A DNA stretch of 64,000 nt from Maricaulis sp034659015 (GTDB lineage Bacteria > Pseudomonadota > Alphaproteobacteria > Caulobacterales > Maricaulaceae): assembly GCA_034659015.1 (NCBI GenBank), contig JAYEGL010000017.1, positions 124,001 to 188,000 of the forward strand, written 5' to 3'. The notes under the pieces are model-generated. The model worked only from the letters and a program-made list of their open reading frames with translations. It ran no database searches and was not told the DNA's origin. How positions within the stretch are numbered: the first letter of the stretch is position 1; every line of letters begins with the position of its first letter. A program made the position numbers and the translations under genes. This document shows positions 14,354 to 23,324 of this stretch, one piece after another.

Positions 14354-16645
14354 TCAAATCCCTCGACCGTTTTCAACAGCCTCGCGGGGCAATCCGGCCG
14401 CCTCGCCGGCCTCGATGAGGAGCGGGCGGAGACTGTCCGCGGGACTTTGAAGACGGCTCGCAAGCCAGGTGCCAAGTTTTTCGACATCCAGTCCGGAGAC
14501 GAGTTTCTTGATCGGGCCGATGTTGGGCGCGGCCATGGAAAGACTTCGGTAACCAAGGCCTACAAGCACCGCCGCCTCGAGCGGCTTGGCCGCGATTTCG
14601 CCGCACACGGAGACCGGCGTGTCGTGGTTTTCGCACACATCGCGTACCCGTTTGAGCAGATCGAGCGCCGCCGGGCTGAGCACATCGTATCGTTCCGAAA
14701 CACGTGAATTCTGCCGGTCGGCCGCATAGAAATACTGCATCAGGTCGTTGGCGCCGACCGCGACGAAGTCGACCGCGTCGATCGCATGCTCCAGCGCCCA
14801 GGCCATGCCGGGCGTCTCCAGCATGATACCGACCTGGACACTAGAGGGCATGGTATGGCCGGCCCGTTCCGCGTGAAGCAGCTCGCGATCGAGCATGTCC
14901 CGCGCGGCCCGCACTTCCCAGGGCGCGGAGATCATCGGGAACATGACTTTCAGCGGCCGCCCCTCGGCGGCCAAGATCAGGGCGCGGAGCTGGTAGCGCA
15001 GCAGGCCGGGGCGGTCGAGACCCATGCGGATCGCCCGCCAGCCCAGGGCCGGATTGGGTTCCTTGGTCGAGGGCGCGAAGGGCGCCACCTTGTCGCCGCC
15101 CAGGTCGAGCGTGCGGAACACGACCGGTCTTTCGCCCGCGGCATCCAGCACGGACTTGTAGACCGCCGACTGGGCCGACAGGCGCGGCAGGGTCTCTGCC
15201 ACCATGAACTGGAATTCGGTGCGGAACAGGCCGACCCCGTCGGCGCCGGTCTCGTCGAGCGCCATCAGTTCGATCAGCAGGCCGGCATTCAGGTGCACGC
15301 CCACGCGCACCCCGTCCGCCGAGACGGCGGGCCCGCGCAGTTCGGCATAGGCCAGCCGCCGCTCCGACAGCGTCTGGATCCGCGCATCATAGGTCTCCAC
15401 CACGTCGGGATGGGGCCGGATGTGCAGCACGCCGAACTCGCCGTCCAGGATCACCGGATCGCCGTCCTCGGCCTGGTCGAGCGCGCCTTCCAGGCGGCCG
15501 ACCAGCGGGATCCCCAGCGCCTTGGCGACGATCGCGGCGTGGGACTGGGCCGAGCCCTCCTCCAGCGCGATCCCCTTGAGTTTCTCGCGGTCGAATTCGA
15601 GCAGTTCCGCCGGACCGATATTGCGGGCGATGATGATCGCATTGTCCGGCAGGTCCGAGGAGGCATTGGCGCCGTTGAGGTGGCGCAGCAGACGGTTGGC
15701 CAGGTCTTCCAGATCGTGCAGGCGTTCGCGGAACGTATGGTCGGCCGCCTTCATCAGGCGCGCCCGGTTCTCGTTCCGCACCCGTTCGACCGCCGCCTCG
15801 GCCGTCAGACCGCGGCGCACCGCCTCGCGCAGGCGTTCCAGCCATCCGCGGTCATGGGCAAACATGCGATAGGCCTGCAGCACATCCCGCGTCGGACCGC
15901 CGAAGGGGATGCGCCCGCTGTCCAGCATCTCGTCGATCTGCAGGCGCAGCGAGGAAATCGCCATATCCAGACGCTCCTCCTCGCGGCCCGGATCGTCGGC
16001 GATGAGGCGGGCGGATTCGACATGCGGCTCGAACAGCACGGCCACGCCCTGGGCGATACCCCCGGAGAAGGCCCCGCCCTGGAAGCGTTCCGGACGCGAC
16101 TGGCGCACGTCCAGGCCGGCCATTTCCTCGGCGTCGACGATATCGCCGGACGCCACGATTTCCGCGAGCACCATGGCCACGGTCTGCAACGTCTCGATCT
16201 CGTCGGTGGCGACCTGGCGTTCCTGCGAGGTCTGCGCGGTGAGCACACCGACCATGCGGCCGCCACGCAGGATGGGCACGCCGACAAAGGTATTGAACGG
16301 CTCCTCGCCCGTTTCCGGCTTGTAGGAAAAGGCCGGGTGGGCCCGTGCATTGGAGGTCGACAGCGGGCGTGCCCGGCGCGCCACCAGGCCGACCAGGCCC
16401 TCGCCCGGCTGCAGGCGCACCGAGTGGACCGACTCGGCCTTCAGCCCGTAGGTGGCGCACAGTTCCAGCGCGTGGGACGGGCGGGCGAGATAGATCGAGC
16501 AGACATCCCAGCCTGCCTCTTCCGCAATCATGGCGGTGAGATGGTCCAGGCGCGCCTGGGCGTTCTCCTGCACCGCCATGAGCTCGCGCATGCGCTTGAG
16601 CAGACGGCGCGGATCGCGCATGGGTGAAGTCTTCAGATCGTCCAT
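14354..16645 (-). CDS. ptsP: Phosphoenolpyruvate-protein phosphotransferase PtsP (EI-Ntr)
   Basis: First enzyme of the nitrogen-related phosphotransferase relay, moving phosphate from PEP to NPr. The 763-residue protein has an N-terminal GAF domain (about residues 20-160: 'TAMIAEEAGWDVCSIYLA', 'VGLVARRARPLS'; GAF in EI-Ntr senses glutamine), then the EI N-domain and swivelling His domain ('GSAQSHAAIVAKALGIPLVG' holds the phosphorylated His) and the PEP-binding barrel ('GADGVGLFRTEFQFM', 'FRTLDLGGDKVAPF', 'SVCGEIAAKPLEA'). It starts 5 bases after lysC on the same strand; lysC-ptsP is a conserved alphaproteobacterial pair. npr and ptsN are not in the window. Confidence 0.95.
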   Translation of the reverse strand: MDDLKTSPMRDPRRLLKRMRELMAVQENAQARLDHLTAMIAEEAGWDVCSIYLARPSHALELCATYGLKAESVHSVRLQPGEGLVGLVARRARPLSTSNARAHPAFSYKPETGEEPFNTFVGVPILRGGRMVGVLTAQTSQERQVATDEIETLQTVAMVLAEIVASGDIVDAEEMAGLDVRQSRPERFQGGAFSGGIAQGVAVLFEPHVESARLIADDPGREEERLDMAISSLRLQIDEMLDSGRIPFGGPTRDVLQAYRMFAHDRGWLERLREAVRRGLTAEAAVERVRNENRARLMKAADHTFRERLHDLEDLANRLLRHLNGANASSDLPDNAIIIARNIGPAELLEFDREKLKGIALEEGSAQSHAAIVAKALGIPLVGRLEGALDQAEDGDPVILDGEFGVLHIRPHPDVVETYDARIQTLSERRLAYAELRGPAVSADGVRVGVHLNAGLLIELMALDETGADGVGLFRTEFQFMVAETLPRLSAQSAVYKSVLDAAGERPVVFRTLDLGGDKVAPFAPSTKEPNPALGWRAIRMGLDRPGLLRYQLRALILAAEGRPLKVMFPMISAPWEVRAARDMLDRELLHAERAGHTMPSSVQVGIMLETPGMAWALEHAIDAVDFVAVGANDLMQYFYAADRQNSRVSERYDVLSPAALDLLKRVRDVCENHDTPVSVCGEIAAKPLEAAVLVGLGYRSLSMAAPNIGPIKKLVSGLDVEKLGTWLASRLQSPADSLRPLLIEAGEAAGLPREAVENGRGI

Positions 16646-16650
16646 GCCGG

Positions 16651-17886
16651 TTATGCCCGCTCCAGTCCATAAGCCGCATGCAATGCCCGCACGGCACGTT
16701 CCACGGCATCATTATCGATAAGGGCGGAAATCTTGATTTCCGACGTGGCCAGAACCCTGACCGTAATTCCCTGCTCGCCGAGCACGGCGAACAGCGACCG
16801 CGCCACATCGGCGCGCTGGCGCAGGCCTGCCCCCACAATAGAGACTTTTGCCAACCCCGTCTCCGAGGAGATGTCCACGCCGGACAAGCCGGCGTCAAGA
16901 GCCGCCTGGGCCCGGGCGAGGTCGCGATGGGCCACGGAAAACTCGATATTCACCTTGCCCGGCGTGCGGGTCTGCGCCTGGACGATCATGTCGACCCCGA
17001 TATCCGCATCCGCCAGAAGGGCGAAGGTGCGCGCCGCCAGTTCCGACCGGTTCGACGCACCGAGAAGGGCGATACGGGCCTGGTCCCGCGCATAGGCAAC
17101 GCCGGAAACGACCCGCCGTTCCGCGATATCCTGCGTCTCCACGACATCGGTACCGCGGCTTTCTCCCGCGTCGAGAAAGGAGGACAGCACGCGCATCGGC
17201 ACGCCGCGCGACTTGGCGAACTCCACCGAGCGCGTCTGCAGCACCTTGGCCCCCTGGGCGGCGAGTTCGAGCATCTCGTCATGGCTGATCGCATCGAGCC
17301 GGTCCGCTGCCGGTTCGATGCGCGGATCGGTCGTGTAGACCCCGTCCACATCGGTGTAGATGTCGCAGCGCGCGCCCAGCGCCGCCGCCAGGGCGGCCGC
17401 GGACAGATCGGTCCCGCCCCGCCCCAGCGTTCGGATATCGCCTTCGCGCGTGATGCCCTGGAAACCGGCCAGGACCGGGATCACCCCGGCCTCCATCTCG
17501 GCCTCGAGCATCGAGACATCCATGCCGGCGATACGGGCGGCACCGGCCGGGCCGTCGGTAATGACCGGAAGCTGCCAGCCCTGGACGGAACGGGCCTTCA
17601 GCCCGGCCTCGCGCAGCGCCAGGGCCATCAGGGCCGAGGACACCTGTTCGCCGGCCGCCAGGGCCACATCGGTCTCCGCATCGCCCAGTCCCGCGCCGAA
17701 TTCGCCGGCCAGCCCGAGTATGCGATCGGTCTCGCCGGCCATGGCGGAGACGACCACGGCCAGAGCCTCGCCGCGGCGGACCGCGGCGGCAACGAGCGCG
17801 GCGGAATGGCGTATCCGTTCGGCCGAACCCACCGAGGTTCCGCCGAATTTTGCCACCACCCGTGTTATTGCGTCCGTCCTACCCAA
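16651..17886 (-). CDS. lysC: Aspartate kinase
   Basis: Phosphorylates L-aspartate at the entry to lysine, methionine and threonine synthesis. Landmarks: 'VVAKFGGTSVGSAERI' at the N-terminus, 'GFQGITREGDIRTLGRGGTDLSAAALAAALGA' and 'DVDGVYTTDPR' in the kinase domain, then two C-terminal ACT domains ('ALLADADIGVDMIVQAQ', 'LGEQGITVRVLATSEIKISALI') for feedback control. The start is uncertain: an ATG at 17928 has no ribosome site and adds 14 odd residues, whereas a TTG at 17886 follows GAGGG at good spacing and gives 411 residues, the family norm; I chose the TTG. Transcribed with ptsP, divergent from ubiG. Confidence 0.93.
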   Translation of the reverse strand: MGRTDAITRVVAKFGGTSVGSAERIRHSAALVAAAVRRGEALAVVVSAMAGETDRILGLAGEFGAGLGDAETDVALAAGEQVSSALMALALREAGLKARSVQGWQLPVITDGPAGAARIAGMDVSMLEAEMEAGVIPVLAGFQGITREGDIRTLGRGGTDLSAAALAAALGARCDIYTDVDGVYTTDPRIEPAADRLDAISHDEMLELAAQGAKVLQTRSVEFAKSRGVPMRVLSSFLDAGESRGTDVVETQDIAERRVVSGVAYARDQARIALLGASNRSELAARTFALLADADIGVDMIVQAQTRTPGKVNIEFSVAHRDLARAQAALDAGLSGVDISSETGLAKVSIVGAGLRQRADVARSLFAVLGEQGITVRVLATSEIKISALIDNDAVERAVRALHAAYGLERA

Positions 17887-18080
17887 ACAGTGTCCCTCGC
17901 GCTTTCCCTGCCGTCCGGCTGCGATCATATAGTCGCACCGGGCTCGATAAGCCGCACCGTCAAGGCCATATTGAGGCCAAGACCGATCTCGCCGCGCCGG
18001 CGGTTAGGTAAGCGGACAAGGCCCGGCGCGCAACGCTTGAACGCAATGACAGGCCTGCTCGCCTGCAAGGAGAAACGCCG

Positions 18081-18848
18081 ATGGCAACGGCAACAGCGCC
18101 CGAAACCCTCACCCGCCCTTCCGTCGATCCGGACGAGGTCGAGAAGTTCTCGCGCATGGCGGCGGAATGGTGGGATCCGGAGTCCAAGTTCAAGCCGCTG
18201 CACAAGTTCAACCCGGTCCGCCTGGGCTTCATCCGCGACGCGATCTGCAGCCATTTCGGGCTCTCCGGCACAACGCCCTTTGAAGGGCTGCGCATCCTGG
18301 ATATCGGCTGCGGCGGCGGTCTGGTCTGCGAGCCCATGGCGCGCCTCGGCGCGGCGGTGACGGGCGTGGATGCGGCCGAGGCGAATGTAAAGACGGCCAG
18401 CGTCCATGCCGGGGAGCAGGGGCTGAAGATCGACTACCGTCACGGCGTGGCGGAACAGCTTCTGGAAACCGGCGAACCGCCTTTCGACGTGGTGCTGAAC
18501 CTGGAAGTCATGGAACACGTCGCCGATCCGCACGCCTTCCTGGTCGACTGCTCGAAACTGGTAAAGCCGGGCGGGCTGATGATCTGCGCGACGATCAACC
18601 GGACCTCCAAGGCCTTTGCCATGGCGATCGTCGGCGCGGAATGGATCATGGGCTGGCTGCCGCGCGGCACCCACCGTTTCGCCAAACTGGTCAAACCGGC
18701 GGAAATCCGGGCCGCGCTTCGCGAGGGCGGCATGAAGATGCGCGAACCGGTGGGTGTGCTCTACAACCCGCTCAACGACCAGTTTTCGATCGGTACCGAC
18801 ACGGCCGTGAACTATATGGCAATCGCAGAAAAACCGGTCGAAAATTAA
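18081..18848 (+). CDS. ubiG: Ubiquinone biosynthesis O-methyltransferase
   Basis: SAM-dependent O-methyltransferase acting at two steps of ubiquinone synthesis. 255 residues: 'MAAEWWDPESKFKPLHKFNPVRLGFI' is the UbiG-specific N-terminus, 'LDIGCGGGLVCEPMARLGAAVTGVD' is SAM motif I, and 'VMEHVADPHAFL' and 'LPRGTHRFAKLVKPAEIRAALRE' are also characteristic. AAGGAG sits 9 bases before the ATG. It has its own promoter region in the 194-base divergent gap with lysC. Confidence 0.95.
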   Translation: MATATAPETLTRPSVDPDEVEKFSRMAAEWWDPESKFKPLHKFNPVRLGFIRDAICSHFGLSGTTPFEGLRILDIGCGGGLVCEPMARLGAAVTGVDAAEANVKTASVHAGEQGLKIDYRHGVAEQLLETGEPPFDVVLNLEVMEHVADPHAFLVDCSKLVKPGGLMICATINRTSKAFAMAIVGAEWIMGWLPRGTHRFAKLVKPAEIRAALREGGMKMREPVGVLYNPLNDQFSIGTDTAVNYMAIAEKPVEN

Positions 18849-18907
18849 GGTTTTGGAAATCGCGCACCGATGAGTGTCCGGCAACACCTATCGAGGATGC
18901 CGACACG

Positions 18908-20899
18908 ATGAATGCTGCCGCGAAAACGCCCGACCTGTCCTCCGGATCGACGTCCGTCGACACCCTGCTTGCCTTTCTCCGCCCCGGCGGCTGGAACGCC
19001 AGCGAAGGCCGGGAAATCTGGGGCGTTCTCGAACCGGCACTCAAGGACATTCTCGACGCCTTCTACGCGGATATCCGGACGCAGCCGGAACTGGCCGAGA
19101 TCTTTGCCCCCTTCGCCGGCAGCGCCGACAGCATCCGCGACCGCCAGCTCGCCCACTGGAAGGGTCTTCTGACCGACGAACCCAATCTGGACTTCGAGGG
19201 CCGGGCCATCCGCATCGCAGAGGCCCACACGCGTATCGGACTGCCCTCGCACTGGTATCTGGCGACCTATGGCCGCGTGATCACCCAGGCCATTCCGGTG
19301 CTGATGGAAAAATACCGCCGCTCGTCCCGCAAGGCCGAAGCCGCGCTGCAGATCTTCATCGGCCGGTCCTTCCTCGACATCTGCCTGGCGCAGGAAGGCT
19401 ATGAGAACGGCATTCGCCGGCGCGTCGAGGACCGGCTCCAGCGCGATGCCCGGCTGGGCAATCTGCGCGGCGTGGCCGGCACGATCGCCAGCGTCAACGA
19501 GATGATGCTGAACATGGCGGTACTGCAGTCCTCGACCCAGGAATCCTCCGCCAACAGCGAATCCATCTCTGCCGCCGCCGAGGAAATGGTCGCCTCGGCC
19601 GAACAGATTGCCGAGAACTCGGACCACGCCGCCGACCAGGCCGAGCAGACCAATCAGTCCCTGACCCAGAGCGTGGAAGCCATGGGCAGCGTCGCGACCT
19701 CCATCGCAGAGATCGACCGGACCTCCCAGGAGAGCGCCGACAGCCTGGTCGAACTCAACGAGGCCGCCGAACAGATCAGCGGTTTCCTCGGCGTGATCCA
19801 GACGATCTCCGACCAGACCAATCTGCTGGCCCTGAACGCGACGATCGAGGCGGCCCGGGCGGGAGATGCCGGCAAGGGGTTTGCCGTCGTGGCCAGCGAG
19901 GTGAAAAGCCTTGCCACCCAGGCCGCCAAGGCCACCGAAGACATTGCCGAACGCATCACCGCGCTCAAGCACGGCATGAGCGTGATCGAGAATGCGATCA
20001 CCAGTTCACGCTCTGCCGTCGAACAGGGCCGCGAGACGATCGACGGCGCCAACAACTCCATCCGGGCCGTAGGCGACCAGGTCTCCACCGTGAACCAGCG
20101 CATGCAGGAAATCTCCGGCATCCTGCAGCAGCAAAAGAGCACGAGCTCGGAGATCTCGAGCAGCATTTCCGGCATCGCCGACCGGGCACGCTCCGACAAT
20201 GACCGCCTGAGCGAAATGAATAACAGCCTGCAGGCGTCCAACGACGCCTTCATGCAGAACGCCCAGAGCTGGTTCCGGGCGGATTGTCACCGCTCCCTGA
20301 TACAGATGGCGAAAATCGATCACGTCTTCTTCAAGAAGCGCATCGTCGACATCGTCGTCGGCCGCACCGAAGGCAAGGCCGCCGACGTGCCGGACCATCA
20401 CGAATGCCGGCTGGGCCAGTGGTATGACCGGCTCGACATCGCCAGCGTGCGCGAACATCCCGCCTATGTTGCACTGGAAGCCCCGCACGCCCGGGTCCAC
20501 GAGATCGCCCGCGAAGTCCTGCAAGCCAGCGAAAGCAACAATATGCGGCAGGCCTTCGCCCTGCTGAGCGAGCTGGAGACTGCCAGTCAGGATGTCATCG
20601 CCAAGCTCGACACCCTGGCGGATGCGCTGGAAAACGACCTCACCGATGCGGACAATCGGGGCTATGCCCGGCGTCCGGTCGACGGTCTTGCCGGACGCCT
20701 GACCTCGGCGACGAAGGAGACCGAAATCGTGATCCGCGACGTATCCGATGGCGGTGTCGGGGTGCAGGGTCCCAATCTGGGCGAAAAGGGCCGCGCCGTG
20801 CAACTCGAAGTGAACGGCCAGGCTGTGCTGGGCGAAATCGCCTGGTCGAGCGGGAGCGATGCCGGCATCCGCGTCCTCAAGGGACAGCTCGACGTCTGA
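18908..20899 (+). CDS. Globin-coupled methyl-accepting protein with CZB and PilZ-like domains
   Basis: 663 residues, no membrane segment, so a cytoplasmic transducer. Domains in order: a sensor globin (about residues 15-175) with the proximal haem histidine at H107 in 'RIAEAHTRIGLPSHWYL'; a methyl-accepting coiled coil (about 190-450) with the conserved hairpin tip 'DQTNLLALNATIEAARAG' near 302-319; a CZB zinc-binding domain (about 455-545) with 'IDHVFF' (H472), 'HHECRLGQWY' (H498, C500) and 'PHARVHEIA' (H527, H531); and a C-terminal PilZ-like segment (about 588-660) with 'VIRDVSDGGVGVQG', matching the D-x-S-x-x-G motif. It probably senses oxygen or redox through haem and signals to CheA/CheW, with zinc and cyclic-di-GMP as possible further inputs. 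No che genes are nearby. It lies 59 bases after ubiG. Confidence 0.87.
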   Translation: MNAAAKTPDLSSGSTSVDTLLAFLRPGGWNASEGREIWGVLEPALKDILDAFYADIRTQPELAEIFAPFAGSADSIRDRQLAHWKGLLTDEPNLDFEGRAIRIAEAHTRIGLPSHWYLATYGRVITQAIPVLMEKYRRSSRKAEAALQIFIGRSFLDICLAQEGYENGIRRRVEDRLQRDARLGNLRGVAGTIASVNEMMLNMAVLQSSTQESSANSESISAAAEEMVASAEQIAENSDHAADQAEQTNQSLTQSVEAMGSVATSIAEIDRTSQESADSLVELNEAAEQISGFLGVIQTISDQTNLLALNATIEAARAGDAGKGFAVVASEVKSLATQAAKATEDIAERITALKHGMSVIENAITSSRSAVEQGRETIDGANNSIRAVGDQVSTVNQRMQEISGILQQQKSTSSEISSSISGIADRARSDNDRLSEMNNSLQASNDAFMQNAQSWFRADCHRSLIQMAKIDHVFFKKRIVDIVVGRTEGKAADVPDHHECRLGQWYDRLDIASVREHPAYVALEAPHARVHEIAREVLQASESNNMRQAFALLSELETASQDVIAKLDTLADALENDLTDADNRGYARRPVDGLAGRLTSATKETEIVIRDVSDGGVGVQGPNLGEKGRAVQLEVNGQAVLGEIAWSSGSDAGIRVLKGQLDV

Positions 20900-20916
20900 C
20901 AGAACCGCGGGCGGCG

Positions 20917-21342
20917 TCAGTTGGCCTTCTTCGGCGGGACGGGCGCCATGGCATCGGGCAAGGGTGCGACGGGCACCCCGTCATCGCTCAGTCTGCGGCT
21001 GTCCTCCACGCTGGCCTCGCCGTAGATCAGGCGCTCGGGCTTCTCGCCTTCGTGCATGGCCCGCGCCTCACGGGCGAAATTTTCGCCGACATAATCGTAA
21101 TTCTTGCGGATATGCGCCTTCACCTTGTCCGCCAGCTGCTTGAACCGGCGCTCCGGGCTCGCATCCTCCCGCGACCGGGAGGTCGCGACGGCCGGCGCCA
21201 TGAGGGCCTTTCTCACCGCGGCCGAGCCGCATTCGGGACATTCCACCAGGCCGCGGGCGATCTGGTCGTCACAGGCGGCAGAATCGGAAAACCAGGCCTC
21301 GAACGCGTGATCGGCCTCGCAGACCAGCGCATAGCGGATCAT
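20917..21342 (-). CDS. DUF1178 family protein
   Basis: 141 residues of the DUF1178 family, function unknown. The N-terminus 'MIRYALVCEADHAFEAWFSDSAACDDQIARGLVECPECGS' has paired cysteines ('CPECG' plus upstream C) suggestive of a small zinc ribbon; the C-terminal part is charged ('VKAHIRKNYDYVGENFAREARAMHEGE'), typical of the family. Last gene of the comF-grxC-nit-DUF1178 run; its ATG overlaps the nitrilase stop (ATGA), so translation is probably coupled. Confidence 0.9.
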   Translation of the reverse strand: MIRYALVCEADHAFEAWFSDSAACDDQIARGLVECPECGSAAVRKALMAPAVATSRSREDASPERRFKQLADKVKAHIRKNYDYVGENFAREARAMHEGEKPERLIYGEASVEDSRRLSDDGVPVAPLPDAMAPVPPKKAN

Positions 21343-22199
21343 GACCCGGTCACCCCGCCGGGAACGCCGTCGGCATCCGGACCGACCAGAACCCGGTCAT
21401 GTTCCAGGGCCGGCACACGCCGCCTCGCCTCCTCGACCTTTGCCAGATCGAGCGTGGCCGTCAGCACGCCCGGCTCGTCATCCTCGCGCACGGCAACCAC
21501 CTCGCCCCAGGGCCCCACCACCATGGAATGCCCCCAGGTCTTGCGGCCGTCCTCGTGCAGCCCGCTCTGGGCCGGCGCGATGACATAGCTGCCCGTTTCG
21601 ATCGCCCGGGCCCGCAGCAGCACCTCCCAGTGTGCCCGCCCCGTCGGCCGGGTGAAGGCGGCCGGCACGGTCAGGATCTGGGCGCCCGCCTGGGCCAGGC
21701 GGCGATAGAGATAGGCAAAGCGGACATCGTAGCAGATCGACAGACCCAGCCGCGCGCCCGCCGCCTCGGCGACGACCAGCGTCTCGCCGGGCGCGTAATT
21801 GTCGCTTTCCCGATAGGTCTCGCCCTTGCCCAGCCCGACATCGAACATGTGGGCCTTGTCATAGGTGGCCAGCAGGGCACCGTCGGACCCGAACAGGAAG
21901 GAGCGGTTGGCGGCACGCTCGCCGCCGGTACGCACGGCCAGCGACCCGATCAGCAGGACGATGCCCAGCTCCTTCGCCAGCGCGGAGAAGGCCGGCACCG
22001 CCGGATCTTCCTCGGGCAGGTGCATGCGCTCGAAGGCCTTGGCCGCGTCCTTCTGGACCATATGCGTGGTCTCGGGCGTGGCGACCAGGCGCGCGCCCGT
22101 CGCCGCAGCCTCGCGGATCAGACGGGCGGCATCGTCGATATTGGCAGCCGGATCGATACCGGACCGCATCTGGACCAGGGCAATGTCGAGTTTGCTCAT
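21339..22199 (-). CDS. Carbon-nitrogen hydrolase (nitrilase superfamily, Nit1/Nit2-like)
   Basis: 286 residues with the catalytic Glu-Lys-Cys triad visible: E43 in 'ATPETTHM', K115 in 'YDKAHMFDVGLG' and C156 in 'GLSICYDVRFAYLYR'. The closest relatives by pattern are the Nit group, amidases that act on deaminated glutathione or omega-amido acids (metabolite repair). Its position directly after glutaredoxin (ATGA overlap) fits a glutathione-linked repair role, which is inference. Confidence 0.9.
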   Translation of the reverse strand: MSKLDIALVQMRSGIDPAANIDDAARLIREAAATGARLVATPETTHMVQKDAAKAFERMHLPEEDPAVPAFSALAKELGIVLLIGSLAVRTGGERAANRSFLFGSDGALLATYDKAHMFDVGLGKGETYRESDNYAPGETLVVAEAAGARLGLSICYDVRFAYLYRRLAQAGAQILTVPAAFTRPTGRAHWEVLLRARAIETGSYVIAPAQSGLHEDGRKTWGHSMVVGPWGEVVAVREDDEPGVLTATLDLAKVEEARRRVPALEHDRVLVGPDADGVPGGVTGS

Positions 22200-22456
22200 C
22201 AGGCCGCGAGCATAGCATCCAGCTTGCCGGCCCGTTCAAGGGCCATCATCTCGTCGCAGCCGCCGACATGCTCGTCGCCGATGAAGATCTGCGGGAAGGT
22301 GCGCCCGCCATTGGAGCGCTCCATCATCTCGTTGCGCTTGGCCTGGTCGAATCCCGCATCGATCTCGTTGAAGGCGACACCCTTCTTCTTGAGCAGCGAG
22401 ATCGCCCGGGCGCAATAACCGCACATCGGACGGGTGTAGATGGTCACTTCAGCCAT
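22199..22456 (-). CDS. grxC: Glutaredoxin 3
   Basis: An 85-residue dithiol glutaredoxin: 'VTIYTRPMCGYCARAISLL' has the active-site C12-G-Y-C15, and 'GGRTFPQIFIGDEHVGGCDEM' has the cis-proline glutathione-binding loop. It uses glutathione to reduce protein disulphides and glutathione adducts. The ATG giving MAEVTIYT fits the compact family length; upstream codons are not family-like. Overlaps the nitrilase start by ATGA. Confidence 0.93.
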   Translation of the reverse strand: MAEVTIYTRPMCGYCARAISLLKKKGVAFNEIDAGFDQAKRNEMMERSNGGRTFPQIFIGDEHVGGCDEMMALERAGKLDAMLAA

Positions 22457-22529
22457 GTATCCGAACTCCGCATCGTGTCCGTCGCGCTGAACAGCGGCGA
22501 CCGCCGACATGTAAACAAGACATCCCGAC

Positions 22530-23276
22530 CTAGATAGTCGGATCGGCAGACCTGACAACGCGGCACAATGTCATAACGGATACATCCGCCGCCCCGGCCC
22601 GCTTCAGCGCCCGGGCGCAGGCCGTTGCCGTGGCGCCGGTCGTGAACACGTCGTCGACCAGGACCAGGCGGCGCCCCTCCACCGCGCCGCGCACCGGGGC
22701 GTGGAAGGCGCCGGCGACATTGCGCTTGCGCGACCGGGCGCTGTGCCCGGCCTGGCTGGAGGTCGCTCTGCGGCGCAGCAGGAGTTCGGTCTCCAGCGGC
22801 AGGCCGGTCCGCCTTGCCAGGGCCGCACCGAGCAGGGCGGACTGGTTGTAGCGCCGCGCCAGCAGACGCCGCCAGTGCAGCGGCACGGGCACGAGGCCGT
22901 CCGCACCGTCAAGGCAATCCGCGCCCGCCAGCGCCATCCAGGCGGCGAACCGGCCGATCATCTCGCGCCGGCTGCCATGCTTGAAGCCCAGGACGAGCGG
23001 CCGGGAGGCATCGTCATAGGCCAGAGGCGAACGGGCCCGGTCGAAAACCGGCGGTTTCGCGACGCACATCGCGCACAGCGTCGCCGATGTCGATCCGGAC
23101 CCGCCGGCATAGGGAAAGGGAAAGCCGCAGCACGCGCACCAGGGCGCATCCAGAAAGGTCAGGCGCGACCAGCCGGCCGGATCGAGCCGCCCGCTGTGGT
23201 CCACGGGCCGGCCCGTGGACGGGCAGACCGGCGGCCAGGCGAGATCCGCCAGCCGGTGTGCGAGGCCGCCGATCAC
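22530..23276 (-). CDS. comF: ComF family phosphoribosyltransferase-like protein
   Basis: 248 residues: N-terminal zinc-finger region with cysteine pairs ('CACCGFPFPY', 'LCAMCVAKPP'), then 'SPLAYDDASRPLVLGFKHGSR', 'LVPVPLHWRRLLARRYNQSALLG' and the type I phosphoribosyltransferase motif 'VLVDDVFTTGAT'. ComF proteins support DNA uptake in competent bacteria; many alphaproteobacteria keep the gene outside known competence systems. I chose the GTG because GGGGGGAG lies 4 bases before it; the longer ATG frame overlaps the divergent gene's start. First gene of a four-gene minus-strand run. Confidence 0.88.
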   Translation of the reverse strand: MIGGLAHRLADLAWPPVCPSTGRPVDHSGRLDPAGWSRLTFLDAPWCACCGFPFPYAGGSGSTSATLCAMCVAKPPVFDRARSPLAYDDASRPLVLGFKHGSRREMIGRFAAWMALAGADCLDGADGLVPVPLHWRRLLARRYNQSALLGAALARRTGLPLETELLLRRRATSSQAGHSARSRKRNVAGAFHAPVRGAVEGRRLVLVDDVFTTGATATACARALKRAGAADVSVMTLCRVVRSADPTI

Positions 23277-23324
23277 GCAGCTCCCCCCTTTTCCCGGCGG
23301 CGCCGAGACGGCATATCCCGGTCC

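Noticed and set aside
14786..18360. Long plus-strand frames opposite ptsP and lysC
   Set aside because: Antisense to two certain genes and without family motifs.
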